Positions 53,762-62,127 of a DNA stretch of 64,000 nt are shown piece by piece. How positions within the stretch are numbered: position 1 is the first letter of the stretch; every line of letters starts with the position of its first letter. The position numbers were made by a program, and so were the translations under genes. Origin of the DNA: Yeosuana aromativorans (GTDB lineage: Bacteria > Bacteroidota > Bacteroidia > Flavobacteriales > Flavobacteriaceae); assembly GCF_014646655.1 (NCBI RefSeq), contig NZ_BMNR01000005.1, positions 124,001 through 188,000 on the forward strand, read 5' to 3'. A model generated the notes under the pieces. That model was not told the origin of the DNA. It did not search any database and saw only the letters and a program-made list of their open reading frames with translations.

Positions 53762-54919
53762 ATGGAAATTGACATCTTAAAAGCGCTGTTTGAGCAGTAC
53801 AAGGAACATCGTCTTTCACATCGTTATATAACAAATGATCATATCAAACCTTTAATTTCAAAATTAGATGACTCTGCCATTATTAAGACTATTGGGTACT
53901 CCGTTAAAGGTAAACCCATTTATGCCATCACCATTGGCCGAGGGCAAAAAAGAATCCTTATGTGGTCACAAATGCACGGTAATGAGTCCACTACAACCAA
54001 AGCCCTTTTCGATGTGTTTAATACCTTGACCTCTGGCAACTCGATTATTGAGCATATTATTAACACTTGTACGCTATATATTATTCCTATTTTGAATCCG
54101 GATGGTGCAGAGGCCTATACGCGGGTTAATGCCAATACTGTGGATTTAAATAGGGATGCCCAAGATTTATCCCAACCGGAAAGTAAGGTGTTGCGGCAGG
54201 CTTTCCTTTCGTTTAAGCCTCATTTTTGTTACAATCTGCATGGTCAGCGCACCATATTTAGTGCTGGTAGCAGCAAAAATCCAGCTACCGTGTCGTTTTT
54301 GGCTCCAGCTCAAGATGAGCAATGTACCGTAACAGATAACCGAAAAGTTGCTATGGAAATCATTGGTGTGATGAATACGATGCTGCAAACGCTGATTCCC
54401 AATCAGGTAGGCGTATATGATGATGCTTTTAATATCAACTGTGTGGGTGACACGTTTCAAAGTGAAAATGTGCCGACCATGTTGTTTGAAGCCGGTCATT
54501 TCCCAAATGATTATGGGCGTGACACGACACGCGAGTTTATTTATTACTCGATGTTGGAGTCCTTGGACTATATATCGAAAAACGACATTGACGGAAGGTA
54601 TCACGAATCCTATTTTGAGATTCCAGAAAATGACAAATGTTTTTTTGACATCATTATTAGAAAGGCCAACATCAATCCAGGTACACAAGATGATTTTAAG
54701 GATATAGGCATTTTGTATCAAGAAACACTAAAAAATGGCAAAATAGAATTTATCCCAAAGATTGAGAAAATAGACAATTTATCCGGTTTTTTTGGTCATA
54801 GGGAAATTAACGCTCAAGAACATGAGGTGGTTACTGAGGATGAAACTGATTTGGAAACCGGTAGCGAAATCGTTTTCGTAACAATAAATAATAAGAAAAT
54901 CTCATTATTATTGAAATAA
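53762..54919 (+). CDS. M14 family zinc carboxypeptidase-like protein
   Basis: The 385-aa protein has the M14 zinc ligands H72 and E75 (MHGNEST), H160 (YNLHGQRT) and a likely catalytic glutamate in FEAGHF (E243). The NPDGAEAYTRVNANTVDLNRD segment (residues about 115-136) is typical. No signal peptide is visible, so it is probably cytoplasmic, acting on peptides or amidated small molecules. The C-terminal 90 residues form an extra beta-rich part. Its promoter region carries operator-like sites for the divergent HTH regulator. Confidence 0.85.
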   Translation: MEIDILKALFEQYKEHRLSHRYITNDHIKPLISKLDDSAIIKTIGYSVKGKPIYAITIGRGQKRILMWSQMHGNESTTTKALFDVFNTLTSGNSIIEHIINTCTLYIIPILNPDGAEAYTRVNANTVDLNRDAQDLSQPESKVLRQAFLSFKPHFCYNLHGQRTIFSAGSSKNPATVSFLAPAQDEQCTVTDNRKVAMEIIGVMNTMLQTLIPNQVGVYDDAFNINCVGDTFQSENVPTMLFEAGHFPNDYGRDTTREFIYYSMLESLDYISKNDIDGRYHESYFEIPENDKCFFDIIIRKANINPGTQDDFKDIGILYQETLKNGKIEFIPKIEKIDNLSGFFGHREINAQEHEVVTEDETDLETGSEIVFVTINNKKISLLLK

Positions 54920-54923
54920 AGTG

Positions 54924-54945
54924 TGAAAAATATATGTATTTTTCA
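54924..54945. promoter_or_regulatory. Candidate operator upstream of the Lrp gene
   Basis: TGAAAAATA (54924-54932) and TATTTTTCA (54937-54945) are exact reverse complements four bases apart, just upstream of the -7 box of the Lrp gene. Lrp/AsnC proteins bind such AT-rich palindromes and often autoregulate. Confidence 0.5.
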
Positions 54946-54957
54946 TTAAAAATGTAT

Positions 54958-54965
54958 TAATTTTG
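54958..54965 (+). promoter_or_regulatory. -7 box of the Lrp gene promoter
   Basis: TAATTTTG fits TAnnTTTG, 24 nt before the ATG. The palindrome at 54924-54945 covers the -33 region. Confidence 0.5.
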
Positions 54966-54989
54966 TTTATTATTTAAAAATAAGCAACC

Positions 54990-55469
54990 ATGGGGAAAAT
55001 TAAATTAGACGAAATAGACCACCAAATTCTGGACATGTTAATTGACAATACCAGGATTCCATTTACAGATATAGCCAAAAAATTATTGATCTCTGCTGGG
55101 ACTGTTCATGTACGTGTTAAAAAAATGGAAGAAGCCGGTATAATCAGAGGGTCGTCTTTAACCTTGGATTATAAAAAATTAGGCTATTCCTTTATTGCCT
55201 ATGTGGGTGTGTATTTGAACAATACCTCGCAAACAAAATTTGTGTTGGAGCGCATCAATGATATTGCATTTGTAACGGTTGCCCATATTACCACTGGTAA
55301 GTTCAACATTTTTTGTAAAATACGGGCTAGAAGTACTGAGCATGCTAAGGAAATCATTTTCATGTTGGATGACATTGAAGGTGTTTACAGAACCGAAACC
55401 ATGATTTCACTTGAAGAAAGTATTAATGACAAAAAGCGTTTGATGCATTCTATATTCAACGAGATGTAG
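54990..55469 (+). CDS. Lrp/AsnC family transcriptional regulator
   Basis: The 159-aa protein has the winged HTH (residues 5-60: DEIDHQILDMLIDNTRIPFT, IAKKLLISAGTVHVRVKKME and AGIIRG) and a C-terminal RAM ligand-binding/oligomerisation domain (IAYVGVYL, TGKFNIFCKI, and IEGVYRTETMISL). Such regulators respond to amino acids. It lies 70 bp after the M14 gene, with its own promoter and a palindrome likely to be its own operator. An intrinsic terminator follows. Confidence 0.92.
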   Translation: MGKIKLDEIDHQILDMLIDNTRIPFTDIAKKLLISAGTVHVRVKKMEEAGIIRGSSLTLDYKKLGYSFIAYVGVYLNNTSQTKFVLERINDIAFVTVAHITTGKFNIFCKIRARSTEHAKEIIFMLDDIEGVYRTETMISLEESINDKKRLMHSIFNEM

Positions 55470-55495
55470 TAAACCATTAAGCATATTAAATTTAC

Positions 55496-55521
55496 AACCC
55501 TTTAAATCAAAGGGTTTTTTT
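55496..55521 (+). terminator. Intrinsic terminator of the Lrp gene
   Basis: AACCCTTT (55496-55503) pairs with AAAGGGTT (55509-55516), followed by a T run. Confidence 0.88.
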
Positions 55522-55635
55522 ATGCGCAATTGTTTTGCCTGTTATAGTCATAATATTACAATTCAAAGACTTTTTTTGAAATCTTAGTAGAAATATATGA
55601 TGTTTGTTTATCAAAAATATGCTATTTAATCTCTT

Positions 55636-55649
55636 ATTGTTATAACAAT
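55636..55649. promoter_or_regulatory. Perfect 14-bp palindrome before the MBOAT gene
   Basis: ATTGTTATAACAAT is self-complementary and ends five bases before the ATG. It could be an operator or a small start-proximal hairpin controlling the whole modification cluster. Confidence 0.45.
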
Positions 55650-55654
55650 TTTAT

Positions 55655-57106
55655 ATGGTATTCAATTCTTTAGAGTTTTTTATCTTCCTTCCTGTTGTAT
55701 TTGTGCTTTACTGGTTTGTTTTTAATAAGCATTTAAAGGCTCAAAACATCCTCATTTTAGTCTCCAGTTATGTGTTTTATGGTTTATGGGATTGGCGTTT
55801 TTTATCCCTTATTTTATTGAGTACTGTGGTAGATTACTATGTAGCCCTAAAAATTTATTCTTTAGAAGACAAGGTCAAACGAAAACAATGGCTTTGGGTT
55901 AGTGTTGTGTTCAACATAGGCCTTTTGGGCTTTTTTAAGTACTTTAACTTTTTTGTAGGTTCCTGGATAGATTTTATGTCCCTTCTTGGTCATGAGGTTA
56001 AGAGCCCTTGGATGTTGCATGTTATTTTGCCTGTGGGTATTTCGTTTTACACCTTTCAAACCATGTCCTATTCGTTTGATGTGTATTATAAAAAACTAAA
56101 ACCAACCTCTGACTTTCTTTCGTTTGCAGCCTTTGTTAGTTTTTTTCCACAGTTGGTAGCTGGACCTATTGAACGCGCATCCAATTTATTGTCACAAATA
56201 TTAAATAAAAGAACCTTTAGTTATGAACAAGCTGCCAGTGGTTTGAAGTTGATCTTATGGGGCCTGTTTAAAAAAGTGGTTATTGCCGATTCCATAGGTC
56301 CCATAGTTGATGATATTTTTGCCAATTATTCAACCTATCCGGCTTCTACGCTCATTTTAGGAGTTACTTTATTTAGCTTTCAGGTATATGGCGATTTTAG
56401 TGGCTATTCTGATATTGCTATTGGAACGGCCAAATTGTTTGGGGTTGAGCTTATGTCCAATTTCAAATTCCCACAGTTTTCCCGTAATGTAGCTGAATAT
56501 TGGCAACGTTGGCACGTGTCTTTATCAACTTGGTTTCGGCATTATGTATATATTCCTTTGGGAGGATCAAAGGTCAGTAAATTAAAGTCGATCAGGAATA
56601 TCTGTATTGTGTTTTTGATTAGTGGTTTTTGGCATGGTGCCAATTGGACTTTTATATTTTGGGGTGCGTTTCATGCAGTGGCCTTTATCCCAGTATTTTT
56701 AATGGGCCGTAATGCCATTTATAAGGACTCTGTAGTAGGGGAAAATACCCTTTTTCCAAGCTTAGTTGAGATTGGACAGGTGCTGCTCACATTTGGGATT
56801 GTCACCTTTTCCAGAATATTTTTTAGATCGGCATCCATAACCGATGCCTTTATGTTTATGAAACGAATTGTCACTGATTTTACCTATGAGCCATATCATC
56901 ATCCCATGGGTTACCGCATGATTGATTATTATATTTTAATAGGGCTCTTTGTACTTTATGAATACCGTATTAGAAAAGATGAGCGCTCTCCATTTAAGTT
57001 TAAATCAAAAGCTGTTCGTTTTGTGTTTTATACGCTGGTCATTTTGGGTATGTTGTTATTTTATGATGATAGCATTGACAGATCCTTTATTTACTTTCAA
57101 TTTTAG
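55655..57106 (+). CDS. MBOAT family O-acyltransferase (AlgI/DltB-like)
   Basis: The 483-aa polytopic inner-membrane protein has the AlgI-like opening MVFNSLEFFIFLPVVFVLYW, the WHVSLSTWFRHYVYIPLGGS motif, and the catalytic histidine H327 in ISGFWHGANWTFIFWGAFHA. MBOAT proteins move an acyl (usually acetyl) group through the membrane to a periplasmic acceptor. The SGNH gene begins five bases downstream, the usual partner that finishes O-acetylation of exported glycans. It starts the putative operon 55655-58071 and is preceded by a perfect palindrome. Confidence 0.92.
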   Translation: MVFNSLEFFIFLPVVFVLYWFVFNKHLKAQNILILVSSYVFYGLWDWRFLSLILLSTVVDYYVALKIYSLEDKVKRKQWLWVSVVFNIGLLGFFKYFNFFVGSWIDFMSLLGHEVKSPWMLHVILPVGISFYTFQTMSYSFDVYYKKLKPTSDFLSFAAFVSFFPQLVAGPIERASNLLSQILNKRTFSYEQAASGLKLILWGLFKKVVIADSIGPIVDDIFANYSTYPASTLILGVTLFSFQVYGDFSGYSDIAIGTAKLFGVELMSNFKFPQFSRNVAEYWQRWHVSLSTWFRHYVYIPLGGSKVSKLKSIRNICIVFLISGFWHGANWTFIFWGAFHAVAFIPVFLMGRNAIYKDSVVGENTLFPSLVEIGQVLLTFGIVTFSRIFFRSASITDAFMFMKRIVTDFTYEPYHHPMGYRMIDYYILIGLFVLYEYRIRKDERSPFKFKSKAVRFVFYTLVILGMLLFYDDSIDRSFIYFQF

Positions 57107-57111
57107 ACATT

Positions 57112-58071
57112 ATGAAAAAACTATTCTTGAAATTTATATTGTATGCCTTTCTCATTTTGTTGGTGTTAGAATCAATTATTCGAATATTTCATTTAACAAA
57201 AGATTATCCCACACGCTATGTAGATCAATATGGTGTTGAAAAATGGGTCCCTGACCAAGATGGGTATTCTGTTACCGGTATTAGACGTCAAAATTTTTCT
57301 GAATACCATATCAACGATTTTGGATATAACTCCTATAGGGAATTTAAGCCTACTAAAGATCGTTTTGAAATTGCTTTGGTGGGTGATTCATTTATTGAGG
57401 GATTTCATCAGAATTATTATAATTCCATCGGAAAAAAAATAGAGAACCAACTGGATAGCATTGAAGTCTATGAATTTGGTTATGCCGGTTATGATTTTGC
57501 AGATGAGCTTCATTTAATAGCACAATACCAATCAACCTTTGATTTAATTGATCATGTTTTTATTGGGATGAAATTTGAAAATGACTTAACGCGTGGTGAC
57601 TATAGTATTTTAGCTGAAAGAATGAAACTTGAATCGCCTTTGTATAGATCCTTACGGCAAATAAAACTATTGGTGTATTTGCAAAACATCGGTGCTTTTG
57701 ATGCGGCACGGGAGTTGACCAGAAAAATACTGTCAATAGGCATGCATTCTGAGAAGATAAGCAATCAGGGTAAAACAGATTTAGAAAGGAAGAGAGATTT
57801 ACAGGAAAGCTATTTACAAAATTTTGAAAAACTGATACAGACTTATGGGTTTGATAAAAAGCGCTTTACGTTTTTATTGAATAAAGAAAAAACGCCAGAC
57901 TTATTTTTGCGATACTTAGATGACCATGGCTTTGAATATTTAGATTTTTCTAAAACTTTAAATCAATCCAAAAGACCAACTACACTCATTTATGATATGC
58001 ACTGGAACAATCATGGACGAACGTTGATTGCTCGTTTAATAGCTAATTATATAAAACATAAACCCATTTAA
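57112..58071 (+). CDS. Membrane-anchored SGNH hydrolase-like acetyltransferase partner
   Basis: The 319-aa protein has an N-terminal membrane anchor (residues 5-25), placing it in the periplasm. It has the nucleophile block LVGDSFIEGF (S93) and the C-terminal acid/histidine block DMHWNNHGR (D295, H297), as in AlgX/AlgJ-type and other SGNH O-acetyltransferases. It follows the MBOAT gene by five bases and most likely takes the acyl group from it to a surface polysaccharide. Hydrolase rather than transferase activity cannot be ruled out from sequence. Confidence 0.85.
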   Translation: MKKLFLKFILYAFLILLVLESIIRIFHLTKDYPTRYVDQYGVEKWVPDQDGYSVTGIRRQNFSEYHINDFGYNSYREFKPTKDRFEIALVGDSFIEGFHQNYYNSIGKKIENQLDSIEVYEFGYAGYDFADELHLIAQYQSTFDLIDHVFIGMKFENDLTRGDYSILAERMKLESPLYRSLRQIKLLVYLQNIGAFDAARELTRKILSIGMHSEKISNQGKTDLERKRDLQESYLQNFEKLIQTYGFDKKRFTFLLNKEKTPDLFLRYLDDHGFEYLDFSKTLNQSKRPTTLIYDMHWNNHGRTLIARLIANYIKHKPI

Positions 58072-58133
58072 TTGTCATTCACTTTTGTTACTTTTACCCA
58101 AGTATATAAAACTGTATTTAAACCCAATCTTTA

Positions 58134-59099
58134 ATGAATATTTTAATAACATCAGCAGGTAGACGCGTTTCTTTGGTCAGAGCATTCCAAAAAGAATTGA
58201 AGGCCATTTTTCCACAAGGACAAGTTATGACTACAGATTTTAACATTGAACTGGCTGCCGCTTGCCACATATCTGACAAGGCTTTTCAATTGCCCTTGGT
58301 AGATGACAGTAATTATTTAAATTGCCTTATTGATGTGTGCTTAAACAATAACATCAAGCTCATTATACCTACTATTGACACTGAACTACATTTACTTGCC
58401 AAGCACTCAAAAAGTTTATTGAAAAAAGGTATTATTCCCATCATATCGTCCCAGAAATTTATTGATATCTGTAGAAATAAGCGGAACATGAATACTTTTT
58501 TTCGTGACAACAACATCCCTGTTGCCAAGGAATATTCAAAGTATGATTATACCTTGCCATTGTTTATAAAACCACAAAATGGGAGTAGAAGTGTTGACAC
58601 GTTTATCATTCATAACCATGAAGATTTAACAGAATATCATTTTAAAAACCCTGATTTGATGTTTTTGGAATATTTGGACCATGCCGATTATGAAGAATTT
58701 ACCTGTGACCTTTATTATGACAAACACCACAATCTCAAATGCGTGGTACCCAGAAAACGCATTGAAGTACGAGACGGAGAAGTCAACAAAGGCCTAACAG
58801 ATAAAAACGAATTGGTAAACTATATCAAGACCCATTTGTCCCAAATAGATGGCGCTATAGGATGCTTGACCTCTCAATTTTTCAAACATAAGGAAAACGG
58901 CACCATTTATGGCATTGAAATTAATGCCCGTTTTGGAGGTGGTTATCCGTTGACCTATTTATCTGGTGCCAACTATGTTAAATGGATTCTTGAAGAGTAT
59001 CTTTTAAACCAAGACATAACGTTTTATAATGACTGGGAATCCAATTTATTAATGCTGCGTTACGATGATGAAATACTAGTGCATGATTACAAAAAATAG
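58134..59099 (+). CDS. ATP-grasp domain ligase
   Basis: The 321-aa cytoplasmic protein has a pre-ATP-grasp Rossmann part (ILITSAGRRVSLVRAFQKEL, TDFN), then the ATP-grasp core: PLFIKPQNGSRSVDTFII, the VVPRKRIEVRDGEVNKG hinge region, and the metal/ATP motif GIEINARFGGGYPLTYLSG. This arrangement resembles carbamoyl-phosphate-synthase-like and PylC-like ligases, which join a carboxylate to an amine or other nucleophile through an acyl phosphate. Its substrate is unknown. The next gene overlaps it by 17 bases. Confidence 0.88.
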   Translation: MNILITSAGRRVSLVRAFQKELKAIFPQGQVMTTDFNIELAAACHISDKAFQLPLVDDSNYLNCLIDVCLNNNIKLIIPTIDTELHLLAKHSKSLLKKGIIPIISSQKFIDICRNKRNMNTFFRDNNIPVAKEYSKYDYTLPLFIKPQNGSRSVDTFIIHNHEDLTEYHFKNPDLMFLEYLDHADYEEFTCDLYYDKHHNLKCVVPRKRIEVRDGEVNKGLTDKNELVNYIKTHLSQIDGAIGCLTSQFFKHKENGTIYGIEINARFGGGYPLTYLSGANYVKWILEEYLLNQDITFYNDWESNLLMLRYDDEILVHDYKK

Positions 59100-59775
59100 A
59101 ACCATATTGATATTTGATTTAGATGATACCCTTTATAAGGAACTTGAATTTTTAAAATCTGCTTATAAAGAAATAGCCATTTGTTTGTCTAAAGAAACAA
59201 ACGTTCATTTTCAAGTGATCTTAAATGATATGATGGTATTTTATAACAGTGGTTTAAATGCATTTAAGGAGATATTGGATGCTTATGGTATACAGAACAT
59301 TTGTGTTGACGATTTAATCAGCATATATAGAAACCATAAACCACAAATTTCTTTGAAAAAGCCTGTCAAAGATATGCTGTTCCGATTAAAACAAACGGTT
59401 TTTAAAGTGGGGGTCATTACCGATGGACGCAGCGTGCAACAGCGTAATAAAATTGAAGCCCTTGGATTATCCGATTATTTTGATGATATTATCATTTCAG
59501 AAGAATTTGGATCAGAAAAGCCCAATAAAGCCAATTACGCCTATTTTGAAAATCAATATGGAGGTGGTATGAATTATATTTATGTTGGTGATAATACCCA
59601 TAAGGATTTTTTGGCTCCAAACGCTCTAGGATGGCATACCATCTGTTTATTGGATGATGGACATAATATACACAAGCAATCATTTGAACTGGAAAATAGC
59701 AAGCTGCCCAAACAGTGCATTACTCATGTATTGGATTTGGAATTTACCATAAACCAGGTAAAACACGTATTATGA
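59083..59775 (+). CDS. HAD family hydrolase
   Basis: The 230-aa protein has the HAD motif I FDLDDTLYKE (D12, D14), motif II VITDGR, motif III lysine in SEKPNKANY and motif IV YVGDNTHKDF, all intact, with an alpha-helical cap between motifs I and II as in subfamily IA. It dephosphorylates an unknown small molecule. It starts inside the ATP-grasp gene (17-base overlap) and its stop overlaps the next start (ATGA), so three genes are translationally coupled and probably act on one pathway. Confidence 0.9.
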   Translation: MITKNRTILIFDLDDTLYKELEFLKSAYKEIAICLSKETNVHFQVILNDMMVFYNSGLNAFKEILDAYGIQNICVDDLISIYRNHKPQISLKKPVKDMLFRLKQTVFKVGVITDGRSVQQRNKIEALGLSDYFDDIIISEEFGSEKPNKANYAYFENQYGGGMNYIYVGDNTHKDFLAPNALGWHTICLLDDGHNIHKQSFELENSKLPKQCITHVLDLEFTINQVKHVL

Positions 59776-60866
59776 AGTTACTAGTCAACAAAATATCAAA
59801 TGAAGCTGATTTTAAACACTACCTAACCCTTGTAGAGTCGTTTGACATAATCAATCCATTTTACAAGATTTTAGGCTCCAATATCAATGAAATTATTGAT
59901 GATAAACTGCGCTATTTCACTTTTCTCGACAAGGAAGGCGATATTTTGATACTCATGCCATTTTTATTGCGAAAAGTACCCTATAAAGACCATGAAGTGA
60001 CTTATTTTGATGTGGTTTCTCCCTATGGCTACAGCGGTCCGCTATATAATGAAGACATGTCAAGAGGGTATCTTATTTTATTCTGGGAAGCTGTTGATGC
60101 ATGGTATAAGGACAATAACGTTGTATCGGAGTTTATTAGGTTCAGCTTGAACCATAATTTTCAATTTTACTCTGGTGTATTAGTACCAACACTCACCAAT
60201 GTCAAAGGGAAATTAATCCAGGAACAGGCACAATGGGATCGCTTTAAGCAAAAGGTTAGAAATAATTACCGAAAAAGTTTGGAACACAACTTAGAAGCAA
60301 AATTTTTGTGTAAGGATATCACCAACTCGGATATAGAAATATATTATGATATATACATTCAAACCATGAACCGGATAGGGGCAGAAGATGACTATTTTTA
60401 TTCTTTGGAATATTTTAAAAATATCATTCAACTAAGCCAAGGTAATTTTGTGGTCGTTTTAATTTATAAGGGCAACATTGCCATATCAGCCGAACTGATA
60501 TTAATAGCTGGCAACACCCTGTATTCATATTTGGGTGGGACCCTGGCTGATTACTTTCATTGTCGCCCCAATGACTTTTTAAAGATAGAAGTCATGAAAT
60601 GGGCAAAAAGCCATAACTACAAATATTATCTGTTAGGCGGTGGCCGTGTTGATAATGACACTTTGTACCAATATAAAAAGTCCTTTTTTCCTTATGACAA
60701 GGATGTGATTTATTATACCGGCAGAAAAATAGTTAATGAAGCGATGTATCATAAACTGGATACCATAATGAATGCCAACGTTATTGTTGATGGTGTTGAG
60801 TCTGAAGAAAAACCTGATAAAAGTAATTACTTTCCAGCCTACAGGAAGTATCTTAATAAGGTATAA
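59772..60866 (+). CDS. FemAB/GNAT-like acyltransferase of the ATP-grasp operon
   Basis: The ATG at 59772 overlaps the HAD stop as ATGA, which decides the start over a longer frame. The 364-aa protein has two GNAT lobes; the second contains FKQKVRNNYRKSLEHNLEAK, VVVLIYKGNIAISAELILI and YYLLGGGRVDNDTLYQYKKS, the GGG/F.K..F pattern of FemAB-type aminoacyltransferases. Such enzymes transfer an aminoacyl or acyl group to an amine. Together with the ATP-grasp and HAD proteins it could decorate a surface-glycan precursor. The gene converges on the minus-strand GNAT operon with a 12-bp gap. Confidence 0.83.
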   Translation: MKLLVNKISNEADFKHYLTLVESFDIINPFYKILGSNINEIIDDKLRYFTFLDKEGDILILMPFLLRKVPYKDHEVTYFDVVSPYGYSGPLYNEDMSRGYLILFWEAVDAWYKDNNVVSEFIRFSLNHNFQFYSGVLVPTLTNVKGKLIQEQAQWDRFKQKVRNNYRKSLEHNLEAKFLCKDITNSDIEIYYDIYIQTMNRIGAEDDYFYSLEYFKNIIQLSQGNFVVVLIYKGNIAISAELILIAGNTLYSYLGGTLADYFHCRPNDFLKIEVMKWAKSHNYKYYLLGGGRVDNDTLYQYKKSFFPYDKDVIYYTGRKIVNEAMYHKLDTIMNANVIVDGVESEEKPDKSNYFPAYRKYLNKV

Positions 60867-60878
60867 AACAGTTGGTTT

Positions 60879-62120
60879 TTATTTGTTTTTCAAAATAATT
60901 TTTTCGGTAATTGATTTTCCTCTAAGAAAATACACCCTTTCATCTTCTTTGGATTTGAAAATTGAAATGTCATTAACAGATTCAGAACTTTTATATAAAA
61001 ATTCAATGATGGACTTTTTCATAACACTATTTGAAAGGCTATTAAAATCTAATTTAGTTAGTTGAGTGTCATTAGGTAAATTTTTAATGTCTATTCTTTT
61101 ATACTCCAATTCAACATTCTTATTTTGGTTTCGTTTCAAGAAAAATATCACTTTGTGATATAGAATATGAATATTTAAATCCCTTAGTGCTTGTTTCCCA
61201 CTAAAATAAAAATAAATAAATTGGCATAGTAGGTTAGCTCGTATTGATTTTGAGTCGTACAAAATATGATAATCAAAATAGTACTCCTTATTTCCCAATC
61301 GTTTTTTGTAATCATAATCCCCTTTAGAAAAATCAAAGATATCTATATTGTTTTTATAGCACCATTCAATATGCTTTAAATTGTCTATATAGCCTAAATT
61401 GAATTTGGAGTAATCAGGATCAAATACCGGTAATGCCGAGTACAGTACATTTGAGGACACATAATTTAAATATACCGATATTGGGATAGTATCATTATAA
61501 ATGACAAATAAGGCGGCTTTGTTTTCTAAAATCAAATTGTAAATCAACTCTTGTAAATAGGACCACTTTTTTGGTGATAAATAATGATTGTTTATTTGTT
61601 TTTCTACAAAACGTTTCTGTAAAAGTTTATTGAAATAATCAAAGGCATAATCAAAATCCTCTTTTTTGGTTTCTTTGCCATATAATACCCCATATGTAAT
61701 GTTAAAACAAGTTTCCAGGCGTTTTTTGGATTTATTGATTTTCCACCTACTATTAGAACTTAAATGGGTTTTTAAATAATCATCAGCATTTTTATACTTA
61801 CTTAAATCCACTAAATAACCTATGTATTGCCTAACAGTTTTTAGTTTTAAACCATTAGTTAGCTCAATTTTTAAGTTAAGATATTCCGGTATGTCATAAA
61901 CAAAGAAAACTTTGTTTTTATAATCAGTCTCATCCTTGTTTATAACATAATTTAAACCATTGGTTAAGTTCTTTCCTACGTTAACATACAATGGCAGTAA
62001 TTTTGTTTTAACAAAAGAAATATTGGTAATAAATTTAAAATCAATAGCTGGTCTTCCATTGTTAAAATACTTTAACCAAATCGAAGCAAACGTATTAGAG
62101 ATGAATGGATTATCTTTCAT
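60879..62120 (-). CDS. GNAT (CelD/BcsL-like) paralogue 1
   Basis: The ATG at 62120 is chosen: it starts MKDNPFISNTFASIWLKYF, aligning with the next paralogue, and leaves an eight-base gap to it, while the longer frame would overlap. The 413-aa soluble protein has the PF13480-type GNAT half: YLVDLSKYKNADDYLKTHLS near residue 130, ALFVIYNDTIPISVYLNYVS, and the signature FDFSKGDYDYKKRLGN. Such proteins are found with polysaccharide genes; the acyl donor is unknown. It is AT-rich compared with the core genes and is the last of three tandem paralogues. A terminator is not obvious. Confidence 0.78.
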   Translation of the reverse strand: MKDNPFISNTFASIWLKYFNNGRPAIDFKFITNISFVKTKLLPLYVNVGKNLTNGLNYVINKDETDYKNKVFFVYDIPEYLNLKIELTNGLKLKTVRQYIGYLVDLSKYKNADDYLKTHLSSNSRWKINKSKKRLETCFNITYGVLYGKETKKEDFDYAFDYFNKLLQKRFVEKQINNHYLSPKKWSYLQELIYNLILENKAALFVIYNDTIPISVYLNYVSSNVLYSALPVFDPDYSKFNLGYIDNLKHIEWCYKNNIDIFDFSKGDYDYKKRLGNKEYYFDYHILYDSKSIRANLLCQFIYFYFSGKQALRDLNIHILYHKVIFFLKRNQNKNVELEYKRIDIKNLPNDTQLTKLDFNSLSNSVMKKSIIEFLYKSSESVNDISIFKSKEDERVYFLRGKSITEKIILKNK

Positions 62121-62127
62121 AATTATA

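Noticed and set aside
59715-59771. Upstream start for the FemAB-like gene
   Set aside because: The ATGA overlap with the HAD stop at 59772 and the protein alignment favour the internal ATG.
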